A program made the position numbers and the translations under genes. From Combretum micranthum (taxonomy: Eukaryota; Streptophyta; Magnoliopsida; Myrtales; Combretaceae), in contig JAMXBD010000023.1 of assembly GCA_024138025.1 (NCBI GenBank), positions 558,001 to 622,000 of the forward strand: DNA of 64,000 nucleotides, given 5' to 3'. Below, one piece after another: positions 1 to 10,439 of the stretch. The stretch's first letter is position 1, and each line of letters begins with the position of its first letter. The notes under the pieces were generated by a model. That model searched no databases. It had not been told where the DNA came from and saw only the letters and a program-made list of their open reading frames with translations.

Positions 1-1065
1 TACCCTGAACAAATTAGGGTTTATGTAGAAAGACATATATATCCTTATTATCTTAATTTATTTATTTGTTAATTTTAATCTAATTAAAATCGACAAATAA
101 ATAATTAATCAATTCCCAATACGATTATCGAAGATCCATCTTATTCATTCTTTATGTGTGACCCTGTAGGTTCACATAAAATTGGTAGTAGCTCTTAAAC
201 ATTTTTAGGACTACAAGACATAATTGGTCTCTAGCAAGACATTATGTCTACCCAATTTTAGTGAAGATCGATGATCCGACTTTACCTACTAACAGTTAGT
301 CATTCAGTCCTTTTGTTACACGATATCTTATAATCAAACATAAGGTGTGGATCAAAACACTCTTATATTGTCTAATTACTTATTTCTTGAATCTAGAGTT
401 TGACTGACTTAAACAAATGATATTGATAACTCTTTATCAATTCATTCGAGCATGGCCATGCATTTCTCAGTCTTACTCATCAAGAGGCCGATAGATATCT
501 CTCTCAAATTAATGAGATGAACAAATCCCTTCACTAACACTCACATTCCTCTATATAACATATTGCATGCCCAAGTTTATTCTTGATCATCCGATTAAAG
601 ATGATGAAGAGATGAATCAAAACATGAAAACTGTTATATAGGAATCCATGGTGCCATTAGGTCAAAGGACTCAAACAACATTGTAAAAAAGAATACTTAT
701 TGCATTGATCCATACAGTATTCTTATAATTGGTCAATCCAATACAATACACTCCTGTTTGTATCTATGTGCTGAATTAATATCCATATCCATGATCAGTA
801 AAACTTGATCATCATACAGCAATCATACTAGTCTTAATTCATTATCATTCCACATAATGAGTGACTAGGGATAATTTAGAATAAAGTTATAATTCAGCTT
901 ATGGTTCTACTATTAAAGTCACATACTTTAATGACATAAGGATAACTAAATATTCAAGGAATAACATTACCAAAGTAAATAAAAATAACTTTGATAATTA
1001 AAATGACTTGATAACAAACATACAAATGATAAAGAATCCATATGGCCTAGGGCACATAACTAGCA
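1..1065 (-). repeat. Putative 3' LTR of the copia element, cut by the window edge
   Basis: On the minus strand the stop of the RT/RNase H frame at 1080 is followed by a purine-rich AAGTGGGAGATTG tract (about 1064-1076), typical of the copia polypurine tract. A sequence starting TGCTAGTTATGTGCCC (from 1065 downward) follows. The remaining 1 kb is AT-rich and non-coding on both strands, as expected for an LTR. No matching 5' LTR copy is visible in the window, so the boundary is inferred from the polypurine tract alone and the distal end is not seen. Confidence 0.55.
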
Positions 1066-1079
1066 ATCTCCCACTTGCA

Positions 1080-2663
1080 CTAGGCCTGGCTAACAACAGA
1101 TTTGATGCCTAACGCACAAGTATGACCATCATGCTTAGACTGGGAAAGAGGCTTAGTCAATGGATCAGCAACATTGTCATCTGTGTGTACTCTGCATATC
1201 TTGACATCTCCTCTATCGACGATCTCTCGAATGAGATGGTATCGTCTGAGTATGTGTTTGGATCGCTGATGTGATCTTGGTTCCTTAGCCTGTGCAATGG
1301 CTCCATTGTTGTCACAATAGAGGGCTACAGGATCTGCAATACTAGGAACAACTCCCAAAGAAGTAATGAACTTCTTGATCCAAACTGCTTCCTTAGCTGC
1401 ATCTGATGCTGCTATATACTCAGCTTCTGTTGTAGAATCTGCGACTGTATCCTGTTTGGAACTTTTCCAGCTTACAGCACCTCCATTCAAACAAAACACA
1501 TAACCAGATTGCGATCTGTAATCATCTAAATCGGACTGAAAACTGGCATCCGTGTAACCATTAACAACCAGATCGCCTTCTTGTCCTCCATATGTCAAAA
1601 CTACATCCTTAGTCCTTCGTAAGTACTTTAGAATGTTTTTGACTGCTATCCAGTGACTCTCACCTGGATCTGATTGATATCTACTAGTGATGCTTAATGC
1701 ATAAGCGACATCTGGTCGAGTGCATAACATGGCATACATGATGGAACCAATAGCCGAGGCATATGGAATCCTACTCATGCGTTCCCGCTCTTCCTTAGAA
1801 GCAGGACATTGAGTCTTACTCAATTTGATTCCATGTGACATTGGTAGGAATCCTCTTTTGGAGTTTTCCATACTAAACCTTTTAAGTACTTTGTCAATGT
1901 ATGCACTTTGACTCAGGTTAATGATCTTTCTAGATCTATCTCTATAGATCTTGATGCCTAGAATATAGGCAGCTTCACCTAAGTCCTTCATTGAGAAACA
2001 ATTTCCTAACCATGTTTTTACGGTCTGTAATGTAGGAATATCGTTTCCAATGAGTAATATGTCGTCTACATAAAGCACCAAGAAAACTATTGCGCTCCCA
2101 CTAACTTTCTTGTAAACACAAGGTTCATCTTCATTCTTGATGAAATCAAACTGTTTGATTGCTTCATCAAAACGAAGATTCCAACTCCGAGATGCTTGCT
2201 TCAATCCATAAATGGACCTTTGAAGCTTGCAAACTTTATGTGAATTTCCTGGAATGTCAAAACCTTCAGGTTGTGTCATGTACACATCCTCGAGAAGGCT
2301 TCCATTCAAGAAAGCTGTTTTGACATCCATTTGCCATATTTCGTAGTCATAATACGCAGCTATAGCAAGGAGAATTCTAATAGATTTAAGCATGACTACA
2401 GGTGAAAAGGTTTCATCATAGTCTATACCATGAGTTTGTTTAAAACCTTTTGCGACTAGTCGAGCTTTATATGTATGTACTTTACCATCCATGTCAGTTT
2501 TCTTTTTGAAAACCCATTTACACCCAATGGTTTTGACACCATCAGGTGGATCAATCAAAGTCCAAACTTGATTATCATACATGGATTGCATTTCCGTTTT
2601 CATGGCTGCTAACCATTTCTCAGAGTCAGGGCCCTTTATCGCTTCCTGGTATGATGGGCTCAC
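1080..2663 (-). pseudogene. Copia reverse transcriptase and RNase H
   Basis: An open frame of about 527 residues. It would copy element RNA into cDNA (RT) and degrade the RNA strand (RNase H) in the virus-like particle. Near residue 66 is the KARLVAKGFKQ...DYDETFSPV segment typical of copia RT; the catalytic YVDDILLIG box lies near residue 199. The C-terminal third holds the RNase H region with DASFQSD, an EAEYIA segment and a YCDNNGAI motif. The frame starts within the segment lost from the end of the integrase frame: the two overlap at 2626-2663 in different frames, marking a one-base indel near 2655. The catalytic motifs themselves are intact. Confidence 0.93.
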
Positions 2664-3880
2664 TTTGATCTATGAGTATCACATCACGATCATCAGTGAC
2701 TAGAAATCCATATCTCAAAGGCTCATGATGAATCCTACCAGATCTGCACGGGCCTTCAGCTAGTGGTGCAGGCTCAACAACATTTTGTGAGTCTGATTGA
2801 ATATCCATCAAAGGTGTTATGTCTGTTTGTGGTTCTCGAACTTCTTCGAGTTGTACTTTACTCCCACTAGTTCCTTTAGAGACAAATTCTCTTTCTAGGA
2901 AGTGACCGTTACGAGCAACAAACACTTTGTTCTCGGATCGGTTGTAGAAGTAGTATCCTTTTGTTTCTTTTGGGTATCCCACAAACAAACATTTATCAGA
3001 TTTGGGTGCCAATTTGTCAGACAATTGACGTTTGACATAAGCATCACAGCCCCATATCTTTAGAAAAGACAAGCTAGGACGTTTTCCAGTCCATAATTCA
3101 TATGGTGTCTTTTCAACTGATTTTGATGGAACTCTATTTAATATGAACGCAGCAGTTTCAAGGGCATATCCCCAAAAGGATATTGGAAGATCTGTCTGAC
3201 TCATCATCGATCTAACCATATCTAATAAGGTACGATTCCTCCTTTCAGAAACGCCATTCCATTGTGGTGTTCCTGGAGGAGTCAATTGTGAGACTATCCC
3301 ACAATCCTTAAGATAGTCAGAAAATTCTTGGTTTAAATATTCACCACCTCGATCTGATCGAATGGCCTTGATATTTTTACCAAGTTGATTTTGCACTTCA
3401 TTTTTGAACATCTTGAACTTTTCAAAAGATTCAGATTTATGCTTCATGAGATACAGATATCCATACCTACTGAAGTCATCAGTGAAAGTAATGAAGTACA
3501 AATAACCTCCTCTAGCAGGTGAACTTAATGGTCCACATACATCTGTATGTATTAGGGCCAATAAGTCAATGGCTCTCTCACCTTTTCCAGTGAAAGGAGC
3601 TTTTGTCATCTTACCCATTAAACAAGATTCACATGATTCATATGATTCAAAGTCAAATGAATTCAGAAGTCCATCTTGATGAAGCTTAGATATGCGTTTC
3701 TCATTAATGTGTCCCAAGCGACAATGCCAGAAGTAGGTTGGATTCAAATTATTAGATTTGAATCTTTTGGTATTAATGTTATGGATGGACTTATTATCAG
3801 AATCATCAAAGTTCAGAACATAGAGACCATTCACTAAATGAGCAAGACCATAAAAGATGTCTCTATGATGGATAGAAATT
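2626..3880 (-). pseudogene. Copia integrase
   Basis: About 402 residues are open from 3834 to 2626, and the same frame continues upstream to about 3880 before the preceding frameshift. It inserts the cDNA into the host genome. The zinc-binding HHCC region is seen as HCRLGH followed by CESCLMGK. The catalytic core shows HTDVCGPL, a DDFSRYGY segment, RSDRGGEY and NGVSERRNRTL, giving the D,D35E triad of the family. A GKRPSLSFLKIWGCDAYVK segment, usual for copia integrases, follows. The C-terminal end loses frame just before the RT block. Confidence 0.92.
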
Positions 3881-4619
3881 TATTATTCTCAATAATAAAT
3901 TTAAAACCATCCTTGTCTAAACAAGAAACTGAAATAATGTTGCAGCTCATAGCTGGCACATAATAACAATTATTTAAAATTAAAATAAGTCCAGAAGGCA
4001 AAGTCAATTCAAAAGTTCCTATGGCTAGTGCAGCAACCTTTGCTCCATTTGCCACGCGTAAGTCCACTTCGCCTTTAGTCAACTTTCTACTTTGCTTGAG
4101 ACCCTGCACATTTGCACAAATGTGAGATCCACAGCCAGTATCTAATACCCATGATGCAGAAGTAGATAAATTGATTTGTATGACATAAATACCTGAAGTG
4201 GTAGTCTCACTACCCTTCTTCTTTTTCAGATCCTCCAAATATAGCTTGCAATTTCTTTTCCAATGACCCGGTTCATTGCAGAAAAAGCAAATCCCTTCTT
4301 TGGGTGGCTTGGCCTTTTTCTGAGATTTGGGCTTTTTAGCATTGGTCTGACCTTTTGCTTTTCCCTTTCCCTTACGTTTGCCATTGCCATTCCCTTTTTT
4401 TCTTCCCTGTCCCGCTTGAACCATCAGAACATTATTGTTTGTCTTAATGTTCTGTTCTGCATTCTTAAGCATCCCATGCAGCTCCATTATAGACGTATCC
4501 ATTTTGTGCATGTTATAATTCATCACAAACTGGTTATAGCTAGGAGGTAAAGAGCCTAGGATCATATCCGTGGCTAACTCTCCTACTAATAGGAGAACCA
4601 AGTCTCTCAAGTCTATCAA
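3834..4619 (-). pseudogene. Copia gag C-terminal half, zinc knuckle and protease
   Basis: The open frame of about 261 residues carries the end of the capsid region (LGSLPPSYNQF, residues 22-32), a lysine-rich stretch, one CCHC zinc knuckle (CFFCNEPGHWKRNC, about residues 111-124) for RNA packaging, and the aspartic protease active site WVLDTGCGSHI (about residues 157-167). The frame is offset from the upstream gag block (overlap 4540-4619) and from the integrase block, so a one-base shift lies near 4580 and another near 3870. Both are single-base events, suggesting a fairly young inactivation or an assembly error. Confidence 0.9.
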
Positions 4620-5040
4620 TGTAGCTCTTCATTTTGAGTACATGTGCACTCACTGAGCTACCTGGAGCCATCTTACAAGAATTCAATTCCTGTGTGACTG
4701 TAAATCTTTCATGCCTTGCCTGTTCTTGGAACATTTCCTTAAGGTGTACGATCATATCGTACGCCGACTTGTGTTCCATCAGCTTCTGAAGCTCAGGTTC
4801 CATGCTAGCAAGCATGATGCAAGTCACATCCATTAAATCCTCTTTATGCTTGTTATAAGCATTTTTCTCGGCTCTTGGAGCATCAGCAGTAGGTTCATTT
4901 GGGATTGGCTCATCAATCACATACAACTTCCTTTCGAAGTTAAGAACAATTCTTAAGTTTCGATGCCAATCAAGGAAGTTTGTATTATTTAGTTTATCCT
5001 TTTCAATGATTGAACGCAAAGATGCATTGTTTGTTGCCAT
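4540..5040 (-). pseudogene. Copia gag N-terminal half
   Basis: The frame starts MATNNASLRSIIEKDKLNN and contains FLDWHRNLRIVL, the hallmark of the copia gag N-terminus (DUF4219/UBN2-type). Its ATG at 5038-5040 is the natural gag start; only non-coding leader lies upstream. The C-terminal residues after YIDRLERLGSPI (about 4580) are out of frame with the true gag continuation, which is found in the overlapping block that ends at 3834. It would form the virus-like particle shell. Confidence 0.88.
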
Positions 5041-6117
5041 GATCTACATATAGAAGAATGCAGAGTTTAATGATCTTTATTTAAGTCATCTTACATAGTT
5101 CCACTATATTATCAAATTAAAACCCTCCAAAATTAATTTGAAGTTACTTTTAAAAACATATAGTGGGTGAAGATCCATATTTGACTAAATATTGAGTCAG
5201 CTATGGCATGACACTCAATATTCAGTTAATTAGGTAGGAAACTCATTCCAATTACATCATATGTAATTCTTGTTTACGGGATTGACATTATAAGTACTGG
5301 CCTATTAATCCCATTCAATGCCATAGGCCCAAAATCGTTTTGATGGCCTATTTAAGTCTAACCATTACGACATGCAAATAACACTGTTATTCACTCCTGT
5401 ATGACTAGGATGGTCTTTTGTACCCTGCTTTGGCAGAACCTACAATTGGACAATCTAAGTCTTGACAGGTGTCGAAACATGGAAGGCATTTTATGACTTA
5501 GTATTTTGTAAAGGTTTATTTTATCTATATGTTAAAACCTTATCATATTAGATGGATACTAAGCATGTAAATGTGCAAACGTGGTATCACATACATTCAC
5601 ATATATCATCATATATGGTATAACATGCTTATAAAGAAAAAGAGAAAGTGTCATAGTATGGCCCTTAATCTATGTTAATCTTCATAAGCCAATATGAAGA
5701 TCAACGGTCCAAACCTAAGGTGAGAATCCATAAGCATGGATTTAAAATGATAGAACTCATATCTTCATCATGGTGCTTTGACTTCTCCATCATCATGGGT
5801 TCGAAAATCTTCATTACATCTTCATGTCTTCATTACAAGATAAAGAAGATACAACAAAACCTACTACTACTAGTAGAATATAAATTACAACAAAACAAAA
5901 CGACACGCAGGCCGTATTTATAAAATTACAACCCAAGATGTAAAAGAAAGCAACCTGCCAATCACATAGGTCTTAGGGCCATACTATGCACCATGCATTC
6001 AACACAACATATATGAAAATTATACATATGGCTTAAAACAATTCAAAACCACTCACATATGTTGACTATCATAATAGTCGAAAAATTGCAGGGGTCAAGG
6101 ACAGCGTCCCTTGTGGG

Positions 6118-6142
6118 GTTTCAGGGGCAACGCCCCTGAAAC
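6118..6142. repeat. Perfect GC-rich hairpin in copia leader
   Basis: An 11-base arm GTTTCAGGGGC (6118-6128), a three-base loop AAC, and the exact complement GCCCCTGAAAC (6132-6142). A second, slightly imperfect hairpin (CAAGGAC-AGC-GTCCCTTG, about 6096-6113) lies 5 bases before it. Both stand out as GC-rich islands in AT-rich DNA and would fold in the element's genomic RNA. Confidence 0.85.
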
Positions 6143-6461
6143 CTAGACGAAATTGAAAAAGAGAGTAACAATTTTCTTTACAAAACTGAGTTGTAAGAAA
6201 AATTTTTCATCAATGAGAATCCATAAATTTATGTTCAAAACTGTTAAGGCGTTTGTTCATGTATAGCAGAAATAAAATATAAGAAACCATTCTGCTATCA
6301 TATTCTCATTGAGAGTGGTAAACAAATTTGATAAATAAATCAAATCATAACGTCCTTTAAAATTGCAGATCACTATTCATCTAATTGCAGGAGTCCAAAC
6401 ATTTGAAAACCGATTTAAAACATTAAATATGATCTGCACGGTAAGAACATTATCTATTTAC

Positions 6462-6747
6462 TTTTGTAATCCGATTACAAAACAAAACAAAAATTCAATT
6501 TCGTCCAACGCTGAGAACCCTAAACTTTAATGTAATCACATTACAATGGATCTGTTCCATAACGAACAAAAACGAACAGATTCGTTACTCATGTCAAAAA
6601 CCCTAGATTCTGATGTAATCACATTATATTCAAAATTAATGCGATCATATTACATCCAAACCTTTTCAACAATTGAACAGAATAAGACGATCCAACATTC
6701 AAATATTATCAACATATATTTGTCAGATTTGATGTAATCCGATTACA
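6462..6747. repeat. Cluster of TGTAAT-N3-ATTACA palindromes
   Basis: The window holds a 21 bp perfect palindrome centred at 6472 (core TGTAATCCGATTACA), a copy TGTAATCACATTACA at 6531-6545, a degraded copy at 6614-6628 with an opposed half-site ATTACATC at 6649-6656, and TGTAATCCGATTACA again at 6733-6747. The spacing is irregular, so this is not a simple tandem repeat. The function is unknown; the palindromes could be protein-binding sites or RNA hairpins. Confidence 0.75.
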
Positions 6748-6976
6748 CAAAATAATAGCGAAAAAGGGTTTCGTAATAAGCATGCATAAAATTGAAATTC
6801 AAAATTTCGAATTATATGTCATTACAAGCATGAACAGATCCGAAATCAAATCCCAATGAAACAATTTCAATAAGCGTAAAATTATCACATGCATATCCTT
6901 AACACGATTTCAAAACTTGTACATGTATCACACATACATACAGTCTAGAGAATCGATTTAATTGAAATCGCAAGTG

Positions 6977-6988
6977 GCTCTGATACCA
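6977..6988 (-). other. Primer-binding site (initiator Met-tRNA type)
   Basis: The minus strand reads TGGTATCAGAGC, the classic plant retrotransposon primer-binding site complementary to the 3' end of initiator Met-tRNA. It lies one base inside the CA end (6990-6991) of the flanking LTR sequence and fixes the element's orientation and 5' LTR boundary. Confidence 0.93.
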
Positions 6989-6989
6989 C

Positions 6990-7214
6990 TGTTGGGAATT
7001 TACGATCCAAATCTGAATCGTGCAGCGGAAAATCGTTTTTTTTTTTTTAAATTCCCAATCGGATCCAAGCATTTCAATTAAATCAAAAATAAAAAGGTAC
7101 ACGATTCCCTTTTATTTCTGATTTAATTGAAATGCTTGGATCCGATTGGGAATTTAAAAAAAAAAATGATTTTCCACTGCACGATTCAGATTTGGATCGT
7201 AAATTCCCATCACA
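6990..7214. repeat. 225 bp nearly palindromic LTR end
   Basis: The left arm (about 6990-7097, beginning TGTTGGGAATTTACG) and the right arm (about 7106-7214, whose complement begins TGTGATGGGAATTTACG) match almost base for base, including the T-run and the GGATCCAAGC and ATTTAATTG segments. Fewer than ten bases separate them at the centre. On the minus strand the piece starts with TG and ends with CA beside the primer-binding site. It could be an unusually short palindromic LTR, or the terminal about 108 bp of an LTR joined head-to-head to an inverted copy. It would fold into a long double-stranded hairpin if transcribed. Confidence 0.85.
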
Positions 7215-8714
7215 AGCCATGTAGGAGGAGGATGTTTTTTGGTTAGTCCCTCAATCATGTTTTACGCACTTTCTGTACATGGATGCAAATAGTCTCTTTT
7301 CTTATACTGTAAGACATGTGACTAAGCCCTTTGTGGCCTATTCTGCATTTAATGATCTAAGGAGCACTTACAAGAACCCTGGATAGTTTTCTTTTTTCTT
7401 TTTTTTTTTTTTGGTATTTTGTTGCAATGGCTTAATAATATAGATGTTTTACCCAAAAAAATATAAATATAAATAGTAAGCTTTTAGTCGGACTCTTTAT
7501 GAGATATAAATAATATTTAATGAAAGATATGTATATATCAATGAATTATATTAAAAAACAAATCATTAAATAAGATAAAAATATGCATGTAATAACTATA
7601 ACATAAGATATATTCATCTTCAATTTGTCAGGACAGGACTTAGACATAAGAAAATCTTTAATAGAAAGAAATACAAATAAAAACTTATTAGAATTGTCAC
7701 TAAACCAAATAAAACACAATTAACACTAAGTAATGATTTTGTAATAATAAAATTAAAATACAACCATCATTGTTTAGTAGTGATTTATGCAAAACCTTCG
7801 ATGTAAGAATATATGGGAACAGTTTACTCAATGGGACCATTTTGTCTATCATCCAACCATTAAAATTAATAGTCAATATTATTAGTATTTTAATGGTGGG
7901 ATCAGAGCTGGGTAGATATCTAAGCCATTGAATAATGTGCAGGACATGTCCCTAAAAAACACAATGGGAGCATAGAATTTTCTAAGAATGTATTGATGAG
8001 AATTTCATTCTTGAAAGGATTTTATAAGGCAAAGTAAATTATGGATATTATTAAGTTAAGACACGTTGAGCAAATGCATAATCTACCAGAAAAGAAGACA
8101 TTCGAATTAAATAGATGAAATTAGAGACATTAAGGACAAAAATAATGATAGATATATTGAATAATAAGCCTATTTTTATTTATTATCGGGTAAATAAGTG
8201 TGGAATTATTAACATAGATGTATATCATGAATAGAAATAGTAGTTTATAAGAAAAGGCATATAAGAGGATTAGGAGATTAAAAAAATGACTATTTAATAA
8301 GACCACTTAAAAATAAAACTAAACATCTTGTGACTAGTCTCATTTTCACTAGTATAAATAAGAGTTTTCTCCTTTTTGATAATTCACTCCATCAAGATTT
8401 GTCTTATTACAATATCAAAAGAAAAAGGACCAGAAGGAAAAATAAATAAAAAGTAAGTCTTAATTTCTCTCAATTATTTTGACTTAAGTAGTAAACACAT
8501 CAATTAATTAGAAAGCTAATTACCTATTATAATAGAGATGAATTTAAAGAAACCTAAATAATTAGGTTACACCTATGATCAAGATCTAAAATATATAAAA
8601 AATCTATGAGAAATTGAATTAGAGAGTTAAAAAATAATGTATTAAATTGATCAAAAAATTAATTAGGACTCTTAGATATAACTTCAAATCAAATTAGGTT
8701 CTACATGAACAAAT
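7215..8714. other. AT-rich DNA without recognised genes
   Basis: No coding region longer than fragments is supported on either strand. A T-rich tract at about 7390-7420 may be the remnant of a poly-A/T retroelement end, but no flanking duplication was found. The rest is unique-looking AT-rich sequence. Confidence 0.6.
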
Positions 8715-9095
8715 AGATTCTATCATGTGATGGCATGTAGTATATTGCCAGCTCACCCTAAATTAGCTACATATTGTAGATAATTGTTAATATGTCTAAA
8801 AATAGTAAAATATCCTCGGTGGATTTATTCTACAAATTCAAGCTATTTATCAAGTGCAACTCACGCTATGTTTTCGCCCTTTTTTGTCTATTAATATTTG
8901 AGTGCCCCATGTCCTTCACCGTTCAAATCCATATTTACGACTCGATCTACTTTCTTGCAACTCATAACATCCCTTAAGCTCACAACATCTCCAAACTCTT
9001 CTAACTTACTTCCTCTATTTTCATCTAACAACCTAGAGTTATGATCTTTTTGCTCCATCAAACTATTCACCCTAACAAACCTAAGTTCATTCCCT
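8715..9095 (-). repeat. Ty3/gypsy LTR copy (3' side)
   Basis: About 380 bp beginning near TGTGATGGCATGTAGTATAT is repeated in the same orientation at about 10611-10995. Long shared stretches include ATCCCTTAAGCTCACAACATC and a shared ATTTATCAAGTGCAACT segment. Identity is high but broken by many substitutions, so the element is old. The copy abuts the end of the integrase remnant, as expected for the 3' LTR of a minus-strand element. Confidence 0.75.
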
Positions 9096-10130
9096 CTTCC
9101 ATTGTCTCAGCTACATTTCCTCTTTTGATCACTTTACACTCCAGTACCGTTTGTGGCTCTAACTCATCTTCTAGTATTGTTGTAGGTAATGAAGAAGACA
9201 TATAAGACTGTGGTCCATGGTATTTCTTAAGTTGTGATACATGTAATGTAGGATGCATTGCAACTGTAGGAAGCTCAAGATGGTAAGCTACTTCACCCAC
9301 TCTCTTTAAAATCTTGTGAGGTCCATAGTATTAGCAACCAATTTTTTAACCCTAAAGGATTTTAGTGAACACTGTTGATAGGATTGGAGTTTAAGTAGAA
9401 CCAGTTCACCTATTTTGAACACTCGATTTGTATGTTTCTTGTCAGCAAGGTCCTCCATCCTCTGTTGAGCTCACTTCAAATGAAACTAAAGCATCTTATT
9501 AGCATCTTCTCTGTCAGTATGGTATCAACAGAGTCAATTCTTGAGTCACTAGGAATGTAAGGAAGATGTATAGGGGGTAGGTAGTCGTAGAGTACTTGAA
9601 AAGGTGCAACTTTGGCACTTAAACAGTAATTTTTATTATACCACCAATCAGCTAAGGATAAATATTAACTCCACTTCGCAGGACACCCCCTAGTCATGCA
9701 CCTTAGGTAGGTTTCCAAGCATTTGTTAACCATTTCCATCTAACCATCGATTTGTGGGTGGTACACCACAAAAAAATTGAGCTCCTCTCCCTACAATTTA
9801 AAAAATTATTTCCAAAACAAACTAATAAAAATCAGATCCCTTTCACAAGGGATTGTTTTAGGAAGTCCGCGTAGTTTATAAACAAAATCCAAATAAATTT
9901 AAGCCACATGAATCGTTGTAAAAGGATGTGCAAAGTCATAAAATGGTTGTATTTAGTCAACCTATCCACCACCAGCATGATCATGTCCTTGCCTTAAATT
10001 GCTCAAGGCTTAGCTTCTAAGTGCATAGTAGCTAGCTTAACCTTAAATTACTCAAAGGTTTCATCTATGGCAAAAAACTACTCTGCTCTCAACACCCCAT
10101 TATTGAAATCCTCTTTACTGAACATAAGGA
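9067..10130 (-). pseudogene. Decayed Ty3/gypsy integrase
   Basis: From 9300 to 9067 a short open frame reads GEVAYHLELP followed by HPTLHVSQLKKYHG, the conserved C-terminal end of plant gypsy integrases. Upstream on the same strand, conceptual translation through stops gives segments matching the core end: YHPQIDG, then VNKCLETYLRCM near 9720-9770, with further fragments toward 9400. Several stops and frame changes show that it is non-functional. No gag, protease or RT is recognisable between it and the right LTR, so most of the internal region is deleted. Confidence 0.85.
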
Positions 10131-10425
10131 ACTTCACTTTATTACTCCTAGTAGGAAATTGATAGCAAGATGTAGTCTGACTTATTATGCCAAATTGCAC
10201 CACTGATGGTGAAACTTCATAGATACTAATTAGGGTCTATACAAATGATTTACCCAATCTATAGTTATCACTCAATTGTTGTTTAAGATCATTGATAGTC
10301 TGACTTTGATTCACTAACATGGTTTGTTGCTTCTTCAGGGTCTGGAAAAACACTTTGACCCAATTATTTTAACGTTCCGCCTATTCCTTGAGGATAGCTC
10401 TCAATCTCTGCAGCCATGAAATAGA

Positions 10426-10437
10426 GCTCTAATACTA
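10426..10437 (-). other. Degenerate primer-binding site of the gypsy remnant
   Basis: The minus strand reads TAGTATTAGAGC, two changes from the usual TGGTATCAGAGC. It lies just inside the right-hand LTR copy, where the primer-binding site of a minus-strand element should be. Confidence 0.55.
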
Positions 10438-10439
10438 CA

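Larger units (their letters stand above)
5041..6976 (-). other. Long untranslated leader of the copia element
   Basis: About 1.9 kb separates the primer-binding site from the gag start, with no convincing open frame on either strand. It is AT-rich but contains structured islands: a pair of GC-rich hairpins (6096-6142), a series of TGTAAT/ATTACA palindromes (6462-6747), a palindrome ATTACAT-CAT-ATGTAAT (5252-5268), and a 16 bp inverted repeat (5652-5667 and 5973-5988, 15 of 16 paired). Long leaders occur in some large plant copia lineages. An unrecognised insertion within it cannot be excluded. Confidence 0.6.
1..7214 (-). mobile_element. Ty1/copia LTR retrotransposon, nearly complete, frameshifted
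   Basis: Read on the minus strand, the order is LTR end (6990-7214), primer-binding site (6977-6988), long leader, gag, protease, integrase, reverse transcriptase/RNase H, polypurine tract, and putative 3' LTR running off the left edge. The gag-PR-INT-RT-RH order is diagnostic of copia (Pseudoviridae-like) elements. The domains are long and well conserved but lie in three different frames because of single-base shifts near 4580, 3870 and 2655, so this copy cannot make an intact polyprotein. The two LTR ends do not obviously match each other: the right one ends in CCCAACA, while the left one begins TGCTAGTTATG. The copy may therefore be recombinant, or the leader may contain rearranged DNA. 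Confidence 0.9.

Noticed and set aside
4263..4550. Plus-strand open frame of 95 codons
   Set aside because: It is the complement of the copia gag/protease coding strand and has no family features.
5914..5922. TATAAATAC on the minus strand as the copia promoter
   Set aside because: It lies downstream of the primer-binding site, within the leader, whereas an LTR promoter must lie upstream of it. Such a word is expected by chance in AT-rich DNA.
7220..7390. Short plus-strand coding-like segment (VRHVTKPFVAYSAFNDL)
   Set aside because: It gives a readable phrase but no family could be named, and the flanks do not continue it. Kept as unassigned DNA.
8792..8977. Plus-strand open frame of 61 codons
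   Set aside because: It lies inside the gypsy LTR repeat; the matching copy at 10700-10880 does not keep the frame.
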